A stretch of 30,902 bases of DNA from JBBTXM01 sp038062255 (GTDB taxonomy: Bacteria > Patescibacteriota > Minisyncoccia > UBA11713 > 2-01-FULL-45-33), in the NCBI GenBank assembly GCA_038062255.1, contig JBBTXM010000024.1, forward strand, positions 1-30,902, written 5' to 3'. Below, piece after piece: positions 1-8,399 of this stretch. The notes under the pieces were generated by a model. That model was not told the origin of the DNA. It made no database searches and worked only from the letters and a program-made list of their open reading frames with translations. Position 1 is the stretch's first letter; each line of letters starts with the position of its first letter. Both the position numbers and the translations under genes were made by a program.

Positions 1-50
1 TTCCCCCTTCTCTCCTTAATAAGGAGGAAGGGGGTCAGGGGGATGGAGGT
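1..50 (+). repeat. GC-rich palindromic repeat, copy 1 (cut by window edge)
   Basis: The core CTCCTTAATAAGGAG is a perfect palindrome flanked by runs of C and G and followed by a GGGGGATGGAGGT tail. The same unit recurs at 300-353 in the same orientation and at 247-290 inverted. It is translated in frame within tsaD. Confidence 0.85.
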
Positions 51-764
51 AAACCAAAATTTCCGCTCCTAGCCCTCATTGTTTCCGGCGGGCACACAGA
101 ATTGGTTTTAATGAAAAAACATTTGAATTATAAAATTCTGGGAGAAACTCTGGACGACGCCGCCGGGGAGGCTTTCGACAAAGTGGCGCGCCTGCTCGGG
201 CTTGGGTACCCGGGAGGACCAGAAATTTCGAAACTAGCAGAAAAGTACCTCCCCCCTCAATCCCCCCTCCTTAGTAAGGAGAGGGGGAATAAAAAAAGAA
301 CCCCCCCTTCTCTCCTTACGAAGGAGGAAGGGGGGCGCAGGGGGGATGGAGGTCTTTTCCCTCGCCCAATGATAAATTCTCCTGACTTAAATTTTTCATT
401 TTCCGGGCTCAAAACCGCCGTTCTTTATTACTTGCGCGATAATCCGAGTGCTGACAAATCCGAAGTTGCTTACGAATTTGAACAAGCCGTAGTCGATGTT
501 TTAGTAAAAAAAACTGAAAAAGCGTTGAAAAAGCATGAACCGAAATCTCTTGTGGTGGGCGGGGGCGTTGCGGCAAACAAATCTCTGCGACAGGCCCTAG
601 AAAAATTAATAAAAAAATATCCTTCGACAAAATTATTCCTTTCCCCTCTTTCGCTCACCGGCGACAATGCCGCAATGATTGCTGTTCCCGCATATTTTAG
701 GGCTCGCGCGAAAAAATTTGCAAAACACCCTCTCAAGGCAAATGGCAATTTGAAATTAAATTAA
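1..764 (+). CDS. tsaD: tRNA N6-adenosine threonylcarbamoyltransferase TsaD, 5'-truncated
   Basis: TsaD transfers the threonylcarbamoyl group to A37 of ANN-decoding tRNAs (t6A synthesis), in the cytoplasm. The frame is open from the left edge (first full codon at 3), so the N-terminal part lies outside the window. Family motifs are visible in order: SGGHTEL (metal/nucleotide region), GETLDDAAGEAFDK, GYPGGPEI, FPRPM, FSFSGLKT, VVGGGVAANKSLR and a C-terminal LTGDNAAMIA. Two stretches do not belong to the family. One, just before PKFPLLALIVSGG, is encoded by bases 3-50. The other is about 34 residues between KLAEKYL and FPRPM, encoded by bases 250-354. Both are translations of GC-rich palindromic repeats and keep the frame, so the enzyme is probably still made with extra surface loops. 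Identification is secure; activity with the insertions is inference. Confidence 0.93.
   Translation, partial: PPSLLNKEEGGQGDGGKPKFPLLALIVSGGHTELVLMKKHLNYKILGETLDDAAGEAFDKVARLLGLGYPGGPEISKLAEKYLPPQSPLLSKERGNKKRTPPSLLTKEEGGRRGDGGLFPRPMINSPDLNFSFSGLKTAVLYYLRDNPSADKSEVAYEFEQAVVDVLVKKTEKALKKHEPKSLVVGGGVAANKSLRQALEKLIKKYPSTKLFLSPLSLTGDNAAMIAVPAYFRARAKKFAKHPLKANGNLKLN
247..353. repeat. Paired inverted copies of the GC-rich palindromic repeat inside tsaD
   Basis: Copy 2 (247-290, reverse orientation) and copy 3 (300-353, forward) lie head to head around an A-rich linker. The outer ends read ACCTCCCCCC and GGATGGAGGT, so the whole block can fold as one large inverted repeat containing two smaller hairpins (CTCCTTAGTAAGGAG and CTCCTTACGAAGGAG). 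The block adds about 34 codons to tsaD without breaking the frame. Similar C/G-rich dispersed palindromes are known in many bacterial genomes. Insertion inside a conserved gene is like the Rickettsia palindromic elements; that comparison is analogy only. Confidence 0.85.
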
Positions 765-765
765 A

Positions 766-805
766 ATCCCTCTCCGACCATATTCGGAGAGGGATGTTGT
801 TTTTA
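766..805. terminator. Bidirectional intrinsic terminator between tsaD and the receptor gene
   Basis: A perfect 12-bp stem (ATCCCTCTCCGA paired with TCGGAGAGGGAT, loop CCATAT) is followed on the plus strand by GTTGTTTTT. On the minus strand it is followed by TTTTAATTTAATTT. It sits between two convergent genes and can serve both. Confidence 0.85.
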
Positions 806-3800
806 GAAAATATAATGCAATCCCAAACGGATTGAGCGCGGGCTCGAAAACGAGCTCGGCATTCCATACCTTGGGTCGATTCTCAAATCCTGCTCTCTGC
901 GCAGCGACTCGTAATCGTACCCTTTCAGGGCGTCGTCAAAATTTTCGAATTGAATTTGTCCGTCATGCGGATGGATGTAGTTTGAAATCTTGTCCACAAC
1001 GATTCTTTGGTTGAATAAATTTCCCATTGTAGCCTCAAGCCTCATTTTTCTTTCATCGCTTCTGCCAACTTTAAACTCATGCGAAATTTTCATGTCCGTG
1101 TTGGAAAATACCGGAGTGCGCCCCATATCTCCCCTTCCGTTTAAAAAAACCGGAGTGGAAGAAATAACATCGGCTTCCGTAGAAAGCGGGGTTCCGCTCA
1201 TCAGAGTAAGTGCCGGGCTAAACTGGGTGGTTCCAAGCCTCGACTTCAAATCGTAAGAACTAAAAAATTTGAAAGTATGCGGTCTATCCGTGGCTAATCT
1301 TCCATAAACAAGTTCTCCGCGAGAATCATAATTCATCCACGGCAAATCAAAGTACCTGTTTACATTCGGGCTTGTTCTTCCGCGTTCGTCAGCGGAAGCA
1401 AGTCCTCCGTAATTTCCGTACAAACGACTCAAAGTATAGCTTGTCAAAACCAAATTCGATCCTTTTCGTTTTTCCAATTTTATTTCAAGAGCATCGTAAT
1501 TTCTTTTTGCTCTGGGAGTAACGTTGTCGCTAAAACCAGGGTTTGTAATGCGGTATTCTTCCCCATGGTCTGTAAGTGTTCCAACATCTTCAACTGTCCG
1601 GTCCAAAACCTTATGGACAAATCTGACTCCGTAAACCCAATTGGTTTTGTAAATTTTTTCAGCGCTCAAATCAAAGGCATGGAGCCTCACCGGTTTGAGC
1701 CCGGGGTCAATTAAATTGTTTTCCGGATCATTTGAAGGAATTCTCCAATCAACCACTTCAATTAAAAATCCTGGAAAATTTCCAAAACCGCTGTTTGGAG
1801 CGCTGTTTGGCTTGATGTTCCAAAAATTAGGATCCTCAAGAGTGTAAACATAATCTTTCCACATATCTCCGCCAAAGCTTCCTCTTGGCAACTCATACTT
1901 CATGACATCATGGTAAACGCTATAGCTGAAGCGAACGGTCGCGTTACCGCTACCGGTCGGATCAAGCGCGAATCCCAACCGCGGAGAAATCTTGTCCGCA
2001 AATCCGAATTTAATCGCCTTTGAAGCAATGCCGTTATCGGTCCTAAAAGACGGCACAAATTCTCTTTCGGTTCTAATACCCAAGTTCAGAGTAAGCTTCT
2101 GGGCAAATCCCCATTTTACCTGCCAACTATCCTGCAAAAATAATCCCTGGTTCGAACTTGATACGTCGCCAGATGTCCCAAAAACTCTATTTACATAGTA
2201 GCCGTACTTTCCTCGAAAAGTTCCCGGCCTTGTAATTCCCCTGCGCGCCCGATCCCAAACGACAAAAATAGCGCCGTCGGGCCAAGTATTCGCCACAGGA
2301 GCATTGTGAAGCCTGTTCATATCATAACCAACTTTAAGATTATGCTGGCCAGGAAGAAATCCAAGCCTTTCGGTGAAATATGAAGAAACCAAATTAACAT
2401 TGTGTCTGCCGTAAATATCTTGAACCGTTTGGTTGTTGTTGTCGGTAATATTTCCCGCGGCGTACCGGAAATTTTCCGGCACTGGCAAACTTGCGGGAAG
2501 ATTCAGATTTGAAGTGGCAAAGCTGTAGAATGTTCCTCTTTGGGTTCCATAGTCTTTGAAGTTGCTGTAGTTATACCCGCCAAAACCTCTAAACAAAAGA
2601 CTGCTTCCAAAAGTGTAATCCAACTGCCATTGGTATGAAGTGTTCGGCGACCTGTATCCTTTTTCTCCAAAATGAGAATCTGGCGAATCGGTGCCCTGCT
2701 GGCTCGGCAAAATACCAATTGTTTTTAGTGGTTTATAGTAATAACTGAAAGAACCTCGAAGTTGGTCCAGCGGAGCAAAATCGACTTTGTTCAAAGCAAA
2801 ATCTTGCCTTTGCCTGCTTACGAAATCTCTCTTTTCATTGTCATCCAAAAAAACAACCGATCGCGATATTCGAGCGCCCTGGTAAAAGTAGCTCGAAAAA
2901 AACCAAACCCTGTCTTTTCGAATTGGTCCGCCAAGCGCGTACCCAGGATTTAAAAATCTGTAGCCATCGCGCTTGTTGTGAAAATATTCCGCAACTTCAT
3001 CGTCGTACGGATTAAGCCTCAACGACGGATTCGGGCCGGAGTTTAAACCGTCGAACCTAGAATAGAGCGAAGCTTGTCCGTGAAAATTGTTTCCACCGCT
3101 TTTGGTAACAGCGCTCACCACTCCACCTATAGCCCCGCCGAACTCCGCGTCGACTCCGCCAGATTTTACCTGCATTTCTTGTATCCATTCAAAAGGAACG
3201 TTTGAGCTATAACCCAAAACTCCCGTTCTTATATCACCAACTTCAACGCCATCGAGAACAAAAGAATTTTCCGAACCGCTTGCGCCGTCTATTTGGAGCC
3301 CACCCTGCTTGGACTCCAAGTTTACACCCGGAGCAAGAGGAGCCAAAGAAGCAAATCCGAGGCCGGTCGGCAATTTTTCGTATTTTTCAGAATCAATATT
3401 TGCGGAAATAACATTGGTTGCCGTATCCAAAAACGGAGGAGCTTCTGAAACTTCGATAACAGTTTGGATATCGGCAACTTTTAGTTCCACATCGACAGAA
3501 GTTGTCCGCCCAACCCGCACGACTACATTATCTTTTAGAACCGGCGCGAATGAATTCGCTGAAAACATAACCGAATAAACTCCCGGCGGGATAGATTGTA
3601 AAAGATACCCTCCGCCGACATCGGTTGCCACACTAAGAAGTTTGATTAGCCCAGGCCCTGAAACCGAAACTACGGCCCCTGGAATCACTCCTCTGGTTGA
3701 ATCGTAAACAGTCCCGCGTATTGCCCCGACTCTTTCTTGGGCGCCAACTGGAACCGCGAACAATAAAGAAATCAGAAAAACCAAAACAATCAGACTTCTT

Positions 3801-3820
3801 GATGAATTGTTAATGAGCAT
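803..3820 (-). CDS. TonB-dependent receptor, Oar-like, with N-terminal carboxypeptidase-regulatory-like domain
   Basis: The product is about 1005 residues. It begins with a signal peptide (hydrophobic SLIVLVFLISLLFAV, cleavage likely after VGAQ), then an Ig-like carboxypeptidase-regulatory domain (IRGTVYDSTRGVIPGAVV, GGYLLQSIPPGVY), a plug-like domain (GLQIDGASGSENSFVLDGVEV, VKSGGVDAEFGGAIGGVV) and a long barrel rich in alternating aromatic residues, ending RLGLHYIF with the terminal aromatic typical of outer-membrane barrels. This layout matches the Oar-like receptors abundant in Acidobacteria. I chose the ATG at 3820 because AAGGAGG lies at 3826-3832 and the signal peptide follows directly; an upstream in-frame ATG at 3904 has neither. 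The gene diverges from the secreted protease at 3954. The gene looks intact. Substrate is unknown. Its presence beside Patescibacteria-like genes is odd and suggests horizontal transfer. Confidence 0.9.
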   Translation of the reverse strand: MLINNSSRSLIVLVFLISLLFAVPVGAQERVGAIRGTVYDSTRGVIPGAVVSVSGPGLIKLLSVATDVGGGYLLQSIPPGVYSVMFSANSFAPVLKDNVVVRVGRTTSVDVELKVADIQTVIEVSEAPPFLDTATNVISANIDSEKYEKLPTGLGFASLAPLAPGVNLESKQGGLQIDGASGSENSFVLDGVEVGDIRTGVLGYSSNVPFEWIQEMQVKSGGVDAEFGGAIGGVVSAVTKSGGNNFHGQASLYSRFDGLNSGPNPSLRLNPYDDEVAEYFHNKRDGYRFLNPGYALGGPIRKDRVWFFSSYFYQGARISRSVVFLDDNEKRDFVSRQRQDFALNKVDFAPLDQLRGSFSYYYKPLKTIGILPSQQGTDSPDSHFGEKGYRSPNTSYQWQLDYTFGSSLLFRGFGGYNYSNFKDYGTQRGTFYSFATSNLNLPASLPVPENFRYAAGNITDNNNQTVQDIYGRHNVNLVSSYFTERLGFLPGQHNLKVGYDMNRLHNAPVANTWPDGAIFVVWDRARRGITRPGTFRGKYGYYVNRVFGTSGDVSSSNQGLFLQDSWQVKWGFAQKLTLNLGIRTEREFVPSFRTDNGIASKAIKFGFADKISPRLGFALDPTGSGNATVRFSYSVYHDVMKYELPRGSFGGDMWKDYVYTLEDPNFWNIKPNSAPNSGFGNFPGFLIEVVDWRIPSNDPENNLIDPGLKPVRLHAFDLSAEKIYKTNWVYGVRFVHKVLDRTVEDVGTLTDHGEEYRITNPGFSDNVTPRAKRNYDALEIKLEKRKGSNLVLTSYTLSRLYGNYGGLASADERGRTSPNVNRYFDLPWMNYDSRGELVYGRLATDRPHTFKFFSSYDLKSRLGTTQFSPALTLMSGTPLSTEADVISSTPVFLNGRGDMGRTPVFSNTDMKISHEFKVGRSDERKMRLEATMGNLFNQRIVVDKISNYIHPHDGQIQFENFDDALKGYDYESLRREQDLRIDPRYGMPSSFSSPRSIRLGLHYIF

Positions 3821-3953
3821 TGTGTCCTCCTTATGGACAAAATAAGCGTATCTAGCAAGCAAAACATTGTCAACGTTGACACCAAAAACCTCGATTGATA
3901 GCATAATTACAGAAAGCCCGAACCTTGAAATTTAGAATAAGGAGAACAAACTC
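3821..3953. promoter_or_regulatory. Divergent control region with 14-bp perfect palindrome and overlapping -35 boxes
   Basis: TGTCAACGTTGACA at 3868-3881 is its own reverse complement and gives a TTGACA hexamer on each strand. On the plus strand, TTGACA (3876-3881) is followed after 17 bases by TAGCAT (3899-3904). On the minus strand, TTGACA (3873-3868) is followed after 17 bases by TACGCT (3850-3845). Both genes have strong ribosome binding sites: AAGGAGG at 3826-3832 for the receptor and AAGGAG at 3939-3944 for the protease. A regulator bound to the palindrome would control both genes; this is inference. Confidence 0.6.
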
Positions 3954-6329
3954 ATGAAAAAAATTATCGCAATATTGTTTTTGGTTGCTTTGTCCGCATT
4001 TTACTCTCCGAATAGCGTTGGCGCTCAAGACCGGCCGACTTTCAAAATCACCAATTGCAGTTCAGAAAACCTGCTAGCGCCGCCGGTTTGCGTGGAAGAC
4101 GAGTACTTGCAAGACGAATTTTATGTCGTTCTCAAGCCAAACCAGAGCAATGGCCGGGCTTTGAGCTCCGGCTACCAACTTCAGGCTCTTCAGGCGGCAA
4201 TAAATACCGGCACAGTCAGCGAGTATCACACCGAGTTGGACCGCATCAATCTGATGCCTTCGGTCTCGCCGGCCGTTAAAGACCTGGCCAGCCAGACTGA
4301 TTTCGATAAAATCATGCACATCCGAGTAAAAAACCCTGATGATTTTAACCAGATGATCTTCCGATTTTCACAAGACCCTGGAGTAGAAAGCATCTCGCTT
4401 TCTTCCATCGTCAAAGTAGTGGATTTCCAATACAACGATCCGCTATACCCCCAGCAGTACGGTCTTCGGGCAATAAAAGCCCCCGAAGCTCACGAAAAAT
4501 ACGGACTGGGCAGTCCGCTTTCGATTATCGTCATTTTCGATACCGGCGGTTCGCCGACCCATCCTGATTTGGTTAACAAATATATTTGGGAATACGACGC
4601 CTCCGGTTCAGCTAGCGGCGCCAAAGACAAATTTGGACACGGGACTCATGTGGCCGGAATTGCTGGCGCCAACACCAACAACAATGAAGGCGTTGCCAGT
4701 ATTTGTCCTAAATGTTCGTTGTTTAATGTGAAGGTGTTGGACGATGGCGGATCAGGCTACTGGGACTGGATGGCCGACGGAATGTTGGTAGCAATTTCCA
4801 AAATTGACGAGCTTCAAAAGATCAATCCTTTAGTTAGCGCCACTTTTAATTTTTCCATTGCCGGCCCCGGCCCCGTACCGATTATCGATGAAACGCTTGA
4901 AATTGCCTACAAAAAAGAAATTGTCGTGGTAACCGCCGCTGGAAACAGCAGCGAGCAAGTCGGTCCAGGCGGCCGCATGCTCTATCCGGCAGCCGCTCCG
5001 GGCGTACTGGTCGCTGTCGCTACCAACGCCGCCGGAGGCAAAGCGTCGTTTTCAAGCTACGGAAAAGCGCTTTTGAGCTTTGGTTGCCCTGGCGTTAATA
5101 TAGTCTCCACCGTTCCTCGCGATGCTCGTCCCATGGGCAGCCCCACCGGATACGCCGCGTCATCCGGAACATCGATGGCTTCTCCATGCGGAGCAGGAGC
5201 CATCGGCCACATGCGCGGTACGGCGACTAATCAAGGCGTAAACATTTCCAGAGAACTGATTGTCGGAATGGTGCTGGGAAGCGCCTCTCCGGGCATAGGA
5301 CTGGAAAATTATACAGCTTCCGGCGGCGTCATCGACATGATGGCTTTGCAGGAAGTTCCCTTATTTCCTCCGGGACCCGTCAGCGACTTTGGGGTTTTTG
5401 GTACTAACTGGGGTTCAACTTGGCTAGCATTTACGTCCAACAACGATTCGGTCGGAAAAAAACCAAATGGATTTTTGGTGCATTACTCCAAAAAACCTTT
5501 TGATGAATACTTTGTTGACCATCCAGATGTAAAAACAGTCAAATATAACTTGAGAGTTGGAGAAAATGAAGGGGTTAATATCAAAGTTCCCGATTTAGAA
5601 CCGAAAACTCATTATTACATAGCGGTGCAAATAATTGATAGAGCTCTAAATGTCTCTCCATTATCTCCGGTGATGGAATTCGACACTCAAGCCCAATCTG
5701 TAATTGAGCATTGGAATTTTACAACCAAAGACGGGCAAAAAGATCCTCAGGACTTCTATGTTTACAACGGCCCATTGGCATTGCTTTTTGAAATATTTTC
5801 CGGGCAAATAAACCCTCTTTTGTGGCATCTTTCGAACATTGTGTCGAGTCCAGCAGATTTCAGGTGGAATTGGTGGTTCGGAAACCCCGGAACATTAAAC
5901 TACAAAACAAACATGAACGCAGACGGCTTGGTTGTTTCTCCTATATTAGATCTCACCAAAATGAGGTACGGAGCTGAACTTAATTTTGATTATTTTCAGC
6001 AATTTATTTCGCTTATCGCCCAGACGCAAGACTATTTTGAAATTCACGCTTTTATTCTAGATGTAAATCACAGGCCGTTTGACTCGATAAGGCTTTTGCA
6101 AAGTTTATCAAACAAAAACAGCAAGGCCCTGCGCATGGAACCTATGCGCATAGATCTTCAACCCATAAAAGATCTTTGGGTTAAAGGCCAAAAGAAAGTA
6201 AACGACGAATCTCTTAAAAATTTGAAGGTTGTTTTGGTGTTCAGGCTCCTCTCCGGCACGCATGGCAACTTCGGAGGAATCGGAGCAATATTCGGAAACG
6301 TAGCAATTATTACAAATCCTGAACCATAA
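3954..6329 (+). CDS. Secreted subtilisin-like serine protease (S8 family) with C-terminal accessory domains
   Basis: The 791-residue product starts with a signal peptide (KKIIAILFLVALSAFY, cleavage likely after VGAQ). Residues about 30-165 look like a propeptide leading to the NDPLYPQQYGL motif that often opens the mature domain of fervidolysin-like subtilases. The catalytic domain shows Asp196 (IFDTGG), His232 (GHGTHVAG), oxyanion Asn331 (AAGNSS) and Ser407 (GTSMASP). A fibronectin-III-like segment follows (about 475-580, from PGPVSDFGVF to MEFDTQ). The last 200 residues, opening VIEHWNFTT, are a putative beta-rich accessory domain I cannot name. AAGGAG lies 9 bases before the ATG. The protein is probably exported and may process surface proteins or degrade polymers. 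It shares the control region of the TonB-type receptor, suggesting a joint uptake or scavenging role (inference). Confidence 0.92.
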   Translation: MKKIIAILFLVALSAFYSPNSVGAQDRPTFKITNCSSENLLAPPVCVEDEYLQDEFYVVLKPNQSNGRALSSGYQLQALQAAINTGTVSEYHTELDRINLMPSVSPAVKDLASQTDFDKIMHIRVKNPDDFNQMIFRFSQDPGVESISLSSIVKVVDFQYNDPLYPQQYGLRAIKAPEAHEKYGLGSPLSIIVIFDTGGSPTHPDLVNKYIWEYDASGSASGAKDKFGHGTHVAGIAGANTNNNEGVASICPKCSLFNVKVLDDGGSGYWDWMADGMLVAISKIDELQKINPLVSATFNFSIAGPGPVPIIDETLEIAYKKEIVVVTAAGNSSEQVGPGGRMLYPAAAPGVLVAVATNAAGGKASFSSYGKALLSFGCPGVNIVSTVPRDARPMGSPTGYAASSGTSMASPCGAGAIGHMRGTATNQGVNISRELIVGMVLGSASPGIGLENYTASGGVIDMMALQEVPLFPPGPVSDFGVFGTNWGSTWLAFTSNNDSVGKKPNGFLVHYSKKPFDEYFVDHPDVKTVKYNLRVGENEGVNIKVPDLEPKTHYYIAVQIIDRALNVSPLSPVMEFDTQAQSVIEHWNFTTKDGQKDPQDFYVYNGPLALLFEIFSGQINPLLWHLSNIVSSPADFRWNWWFGNPGTLNYKTNMNADGLVVSPILDLTKMRYGAELNFDYFQQFISLIAQTQDYFEIHAFILDVNHRPFDSIRLLQSLSNKNSKALRMEPMRIDLQPIKDLWVKGQKKVNDESLKNLKVVLVFRLLSGTHGNFGGIGAIFGNVAIITNPEP

Positions 6330-6336
6330 ATATTTT

Positions 6337-6368
6337 ACCCTTCCGACACATTGTCGGAGGGGTTTTTG
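6337..6368 (+). terminator. Intrinsic terminator after the protease
   Basis: The stem ACCCTTCCGACA pairs with TGTCGGAGGGGT (one G-T pair) around a 3-base loop and is followed by TTTTTG. It lies 7 bases after the protease stop codon. Confidence 0.88.
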
Positions 6369-6369
6369 T

Positions 6370-6398
6370 TTGAAAAATAGGCCGAAACCTGCAATAAT
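6370..6398 (+). promoter_or_regulatory. Leaderless-type promoter of valS
   Basis: TTGAAA (6370-6375) and AATAAT (6393-6398) are 17 bases apart. The -10 ends 6 bases before the valS ATG, so the predicted transcript starts at the start codon. No Shine-Dalgarno sequence is present. Confidence 0.6.
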
Positions 6399-6404
6399 TG
6401 GCTC

Positions 6405-8399
6405 ATGTCGAAAAAATATTCAATATTGATGCCTCCCCCGAATTTGACAGGAGAACCGCATGTGGGGCACGTAATGCAGCATTTGATAATGGACGCTATC
6501 GCTCGCAAAAAGCGCGCGGAAGGATATGATGTTTTGTTCCAGCCAGGAGTCGACCATGCGGGAATTCAGTTTGAAGGAACACTCAATAAAATTCTCCAGA
6601 AAGAAGGCTTGTCCAAGGAAAAACTTGGCCGAGAAGAATGGCTCAAGCGCGCTTGTAAATTCAAGGACGAAATTTACTCTTCATTCCATGACACATGGAA
6701 AATGATGGGCATTTCCGCCAACTGGGACAAAGAAGTATTCACGTTGGACCCGCAAATTGCCAAAGCCGTTTTTGAACAATTTAAAATTTTCTGGGAAAAA
6801 GACCTTTTGTACAAGGGGGCGTACATTGTGCAATGGTGCCCAAAAGACGGCACAGCGATAGAAAACGCGGAAATAGAATACGAAGAAAGAAAAGAAAAAC
6901 TTTATTATTTAAAATACGGGCCTCTCACTCTTGCAACAACTCGCCCGGAAACAAAATTTGGAGACACAGCAATGGCAGTAAACCCAAACGACGAAAGATA
7001 CAAAGATTACATTGGAAAAGAATTTGAGATCGAAACCCTAAACGGCATAAAAAAAATGAGGGTGGTTGCAGATGAAGCCGTGGACCCCAATTTTGGCACA
7101 GGAGTTATAAAAGTAACTCCGGGGCACGATATTGCAGATTATGAAATTGGCAAAAGGCATGGATTGCAAATTATCAATGTTATAGATAAAAACGGACGGC
7201 TTACCGATGTTGCTGGAAAATATTCCGGAATGAAAGTTTTGGAAGCAAGAGAAGCGATGCTTGAAGAATTAAAAGTGAAAGGAATTTTAGTAAAAGAAGA
7301 GGAGTATGTGCATAACGTCGCTATTTGCGAAAGGTGCAAAAGCATAATAGAACCGCTGATTTCAGAAGAATGGTTTTTAAAAATGGAGGGGCTTGCAAAA
7401 AACGGCTTAAAAAAAATTGGTTCGATTAATTTTGTGCCGCAAAACTACCGTGACATTATATCGGAATGGATAAAAAACGTCCGCGATTGGTGCATTTCCC
7501 GCTCGCTTTGGTGGGGGCATAGAATTCCGGTTTGGTACTGCGCTATTTGCAATATCGCGCGAGAGGTTGGCAAAGACAAAGACATGGTAATTTCAACTGA
7601 AACTCCGGCAAAGTCTTGCGACAGATGCGGAAAAAAAGAATGGGTTCAAGACGAACAGATTCTGGACACTTGGTTTTCTTCCGGACTGTGGCCGCTAGCC
7701 ACTCTCGGCTGGCCGGATAAAACTCCGGAAATAAAAAAATATTTTCCCTGGGATTTTGAAATTTCCGCGCCAGAAATAAAATATCTCTGGATAGCGCGCA
7801 TGATAATGATTTCGTCGTATTTTGCGCGGGAGATTCCATTTTATAACATGTTTTTCCATGGTACTCTGCGCGACGACCAAGGAAGAAAATTCTCAAAATC
7901 TCTGGGCAACGGGCTTTACCCAAAAAGTTTTGCCGAAGAATGGGGCGTGGACGCTTTGCGCGCGGCCTTGCTTACCTACTCCGCCCCGGGAAGAGACGGA
8001 AGAATCGGGAAACAAGCCTTAAGCGAAAGATGCAAGAACTTCCGCAACTTTGGCACAAAAATTAAAAACATAGCCAAATTTATAATCGATTTAAAACCCG
8101 CCGACTCTATTGCTGGCCCAGAATTTTCGCATCCGGAAGATAAAGAAATTTTAAAAAAACTTGAAGAAACCATGGAAAGCGCAAACAAGCATTTCGAAGA
8201 ATTCGAACTGCACTTGGCGATAGAGAAAATTTATAATTTCATATGGCACGAACTTGCCGACATCTACATAGAACAGGCCAAAAAAAGAAGAGCTGAGGCG
8301 CAACCGTGTTTGGAACTTATTTTGAAAAAATGCGCCGAAATGATTTCTCCTTTCATGCCTCAAACAGCCAATGATATAATTGGAAAATGGCAGAGATAA
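6405..8399 (+). CDS. valS: Valyl-tRNA synthetase, short form
   Basis: Class Ia synthetase that charges tRNA-Val with valine in the cytoplasm. The signature HVGH (HIGH-type) is at residues 19-22 and KFSKS (KMSKS-type) at 495-499. Between them lie the editing domain (TTRPETKFGDTAMAVNP, VKVTPGHDIADYEIGKRHG), ISEEWF, ISRSLWWGHRIPVWYC, and cysteine pairs CAIC and CDRC of a zinc knuckle before DTWFSSGLWP. The product is 664 residues, against roughly 850-950 for typical bacterial ValRS. It ends soon after the helical anticodon-binding domain and lacks the C-terminal coiled-coil arm. Short synthetases are common in reduced genomes. Its last 13 bases overlap the next gene. Identification as ValRS is strong from the VGH-VDHAGIQFE-PGHDIADYE set. 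Confidence 0.94.
   Translation: MSKKYSILMPPPNLTGEPHVGHVMQHLIMDAIARKKRAEGYDVLFQPGVDHAGIQFEGTLNKILQKEGLSKEKLGREEWLKRACKFKDEIYSSFHDTWKMMGISANWDKEVFTLDPQIAKAVFEQFKIFWEKDLLYKGAYIVQWCPKDGTAIENAEIEYEERKEKLYYLKYGPLTLATTRPETKFGDTAMAVNPNDERYKDYIGKEFEIETLNGIKKMRVVADEAVDPNFGTGVIKVTPGHDIADYEIGKRHGLQIINVIDKNGRLTDVAGKYSGMKVLEAREAMLEELKVKGILVKEEEYVHNVAICERCKSIIEPLISEEWFLKMEGLAKNGLKKIGSINFVPQNYRDIISEWIKNVRDWCISRSLWWGHRIPVWYCAICNIAREVGKDKDMVISTETPAKSCDRCGKKEWVQDEQILDTWFSSGLWPLATLGWPDKTPEIKKYFPWDFEISAPEIKYLWIARMIMISSYFAREIPFYNMFFHGTLRDDQGRKFSKSLGNGLYPKSFAEEWGVDALRAALLTYSAPGRDGRIGKQALSERCKNFRNFGTKIKNIAKFIIDLKPADSIAGPEFSHPEDKEILKKLEETMESANKHFEEFELHLAIEKIYNFIWHELADIYIEQAKKRRAEAQPCLELILKKCAEMISPFMPQTANDIIGKWQR
8375..8380 (+). 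promoter_or_regulatory. -10 hexamer TATAAT for leaderless transcription of the prsW-like gene
   Basis: A consensus TATAAT lies inside the 3' end of valS and ends 6 bases before the ATG at 8387. No clear -35 box was seen. Confidence 0.5.

Noticed and set aside
1..353. CRISPR array from the repeated units near the left end
   Set aside because: The copies are palindromic, in mixed orientation, without regular spacers and without cas genes.
3821..3904. Upstream start for the TonB-dependent receptor
   Set aside because: The extra 28 residues would precede a clear signal peptide and cross the promoter; AAGGAGG is placed for ATG 3820.
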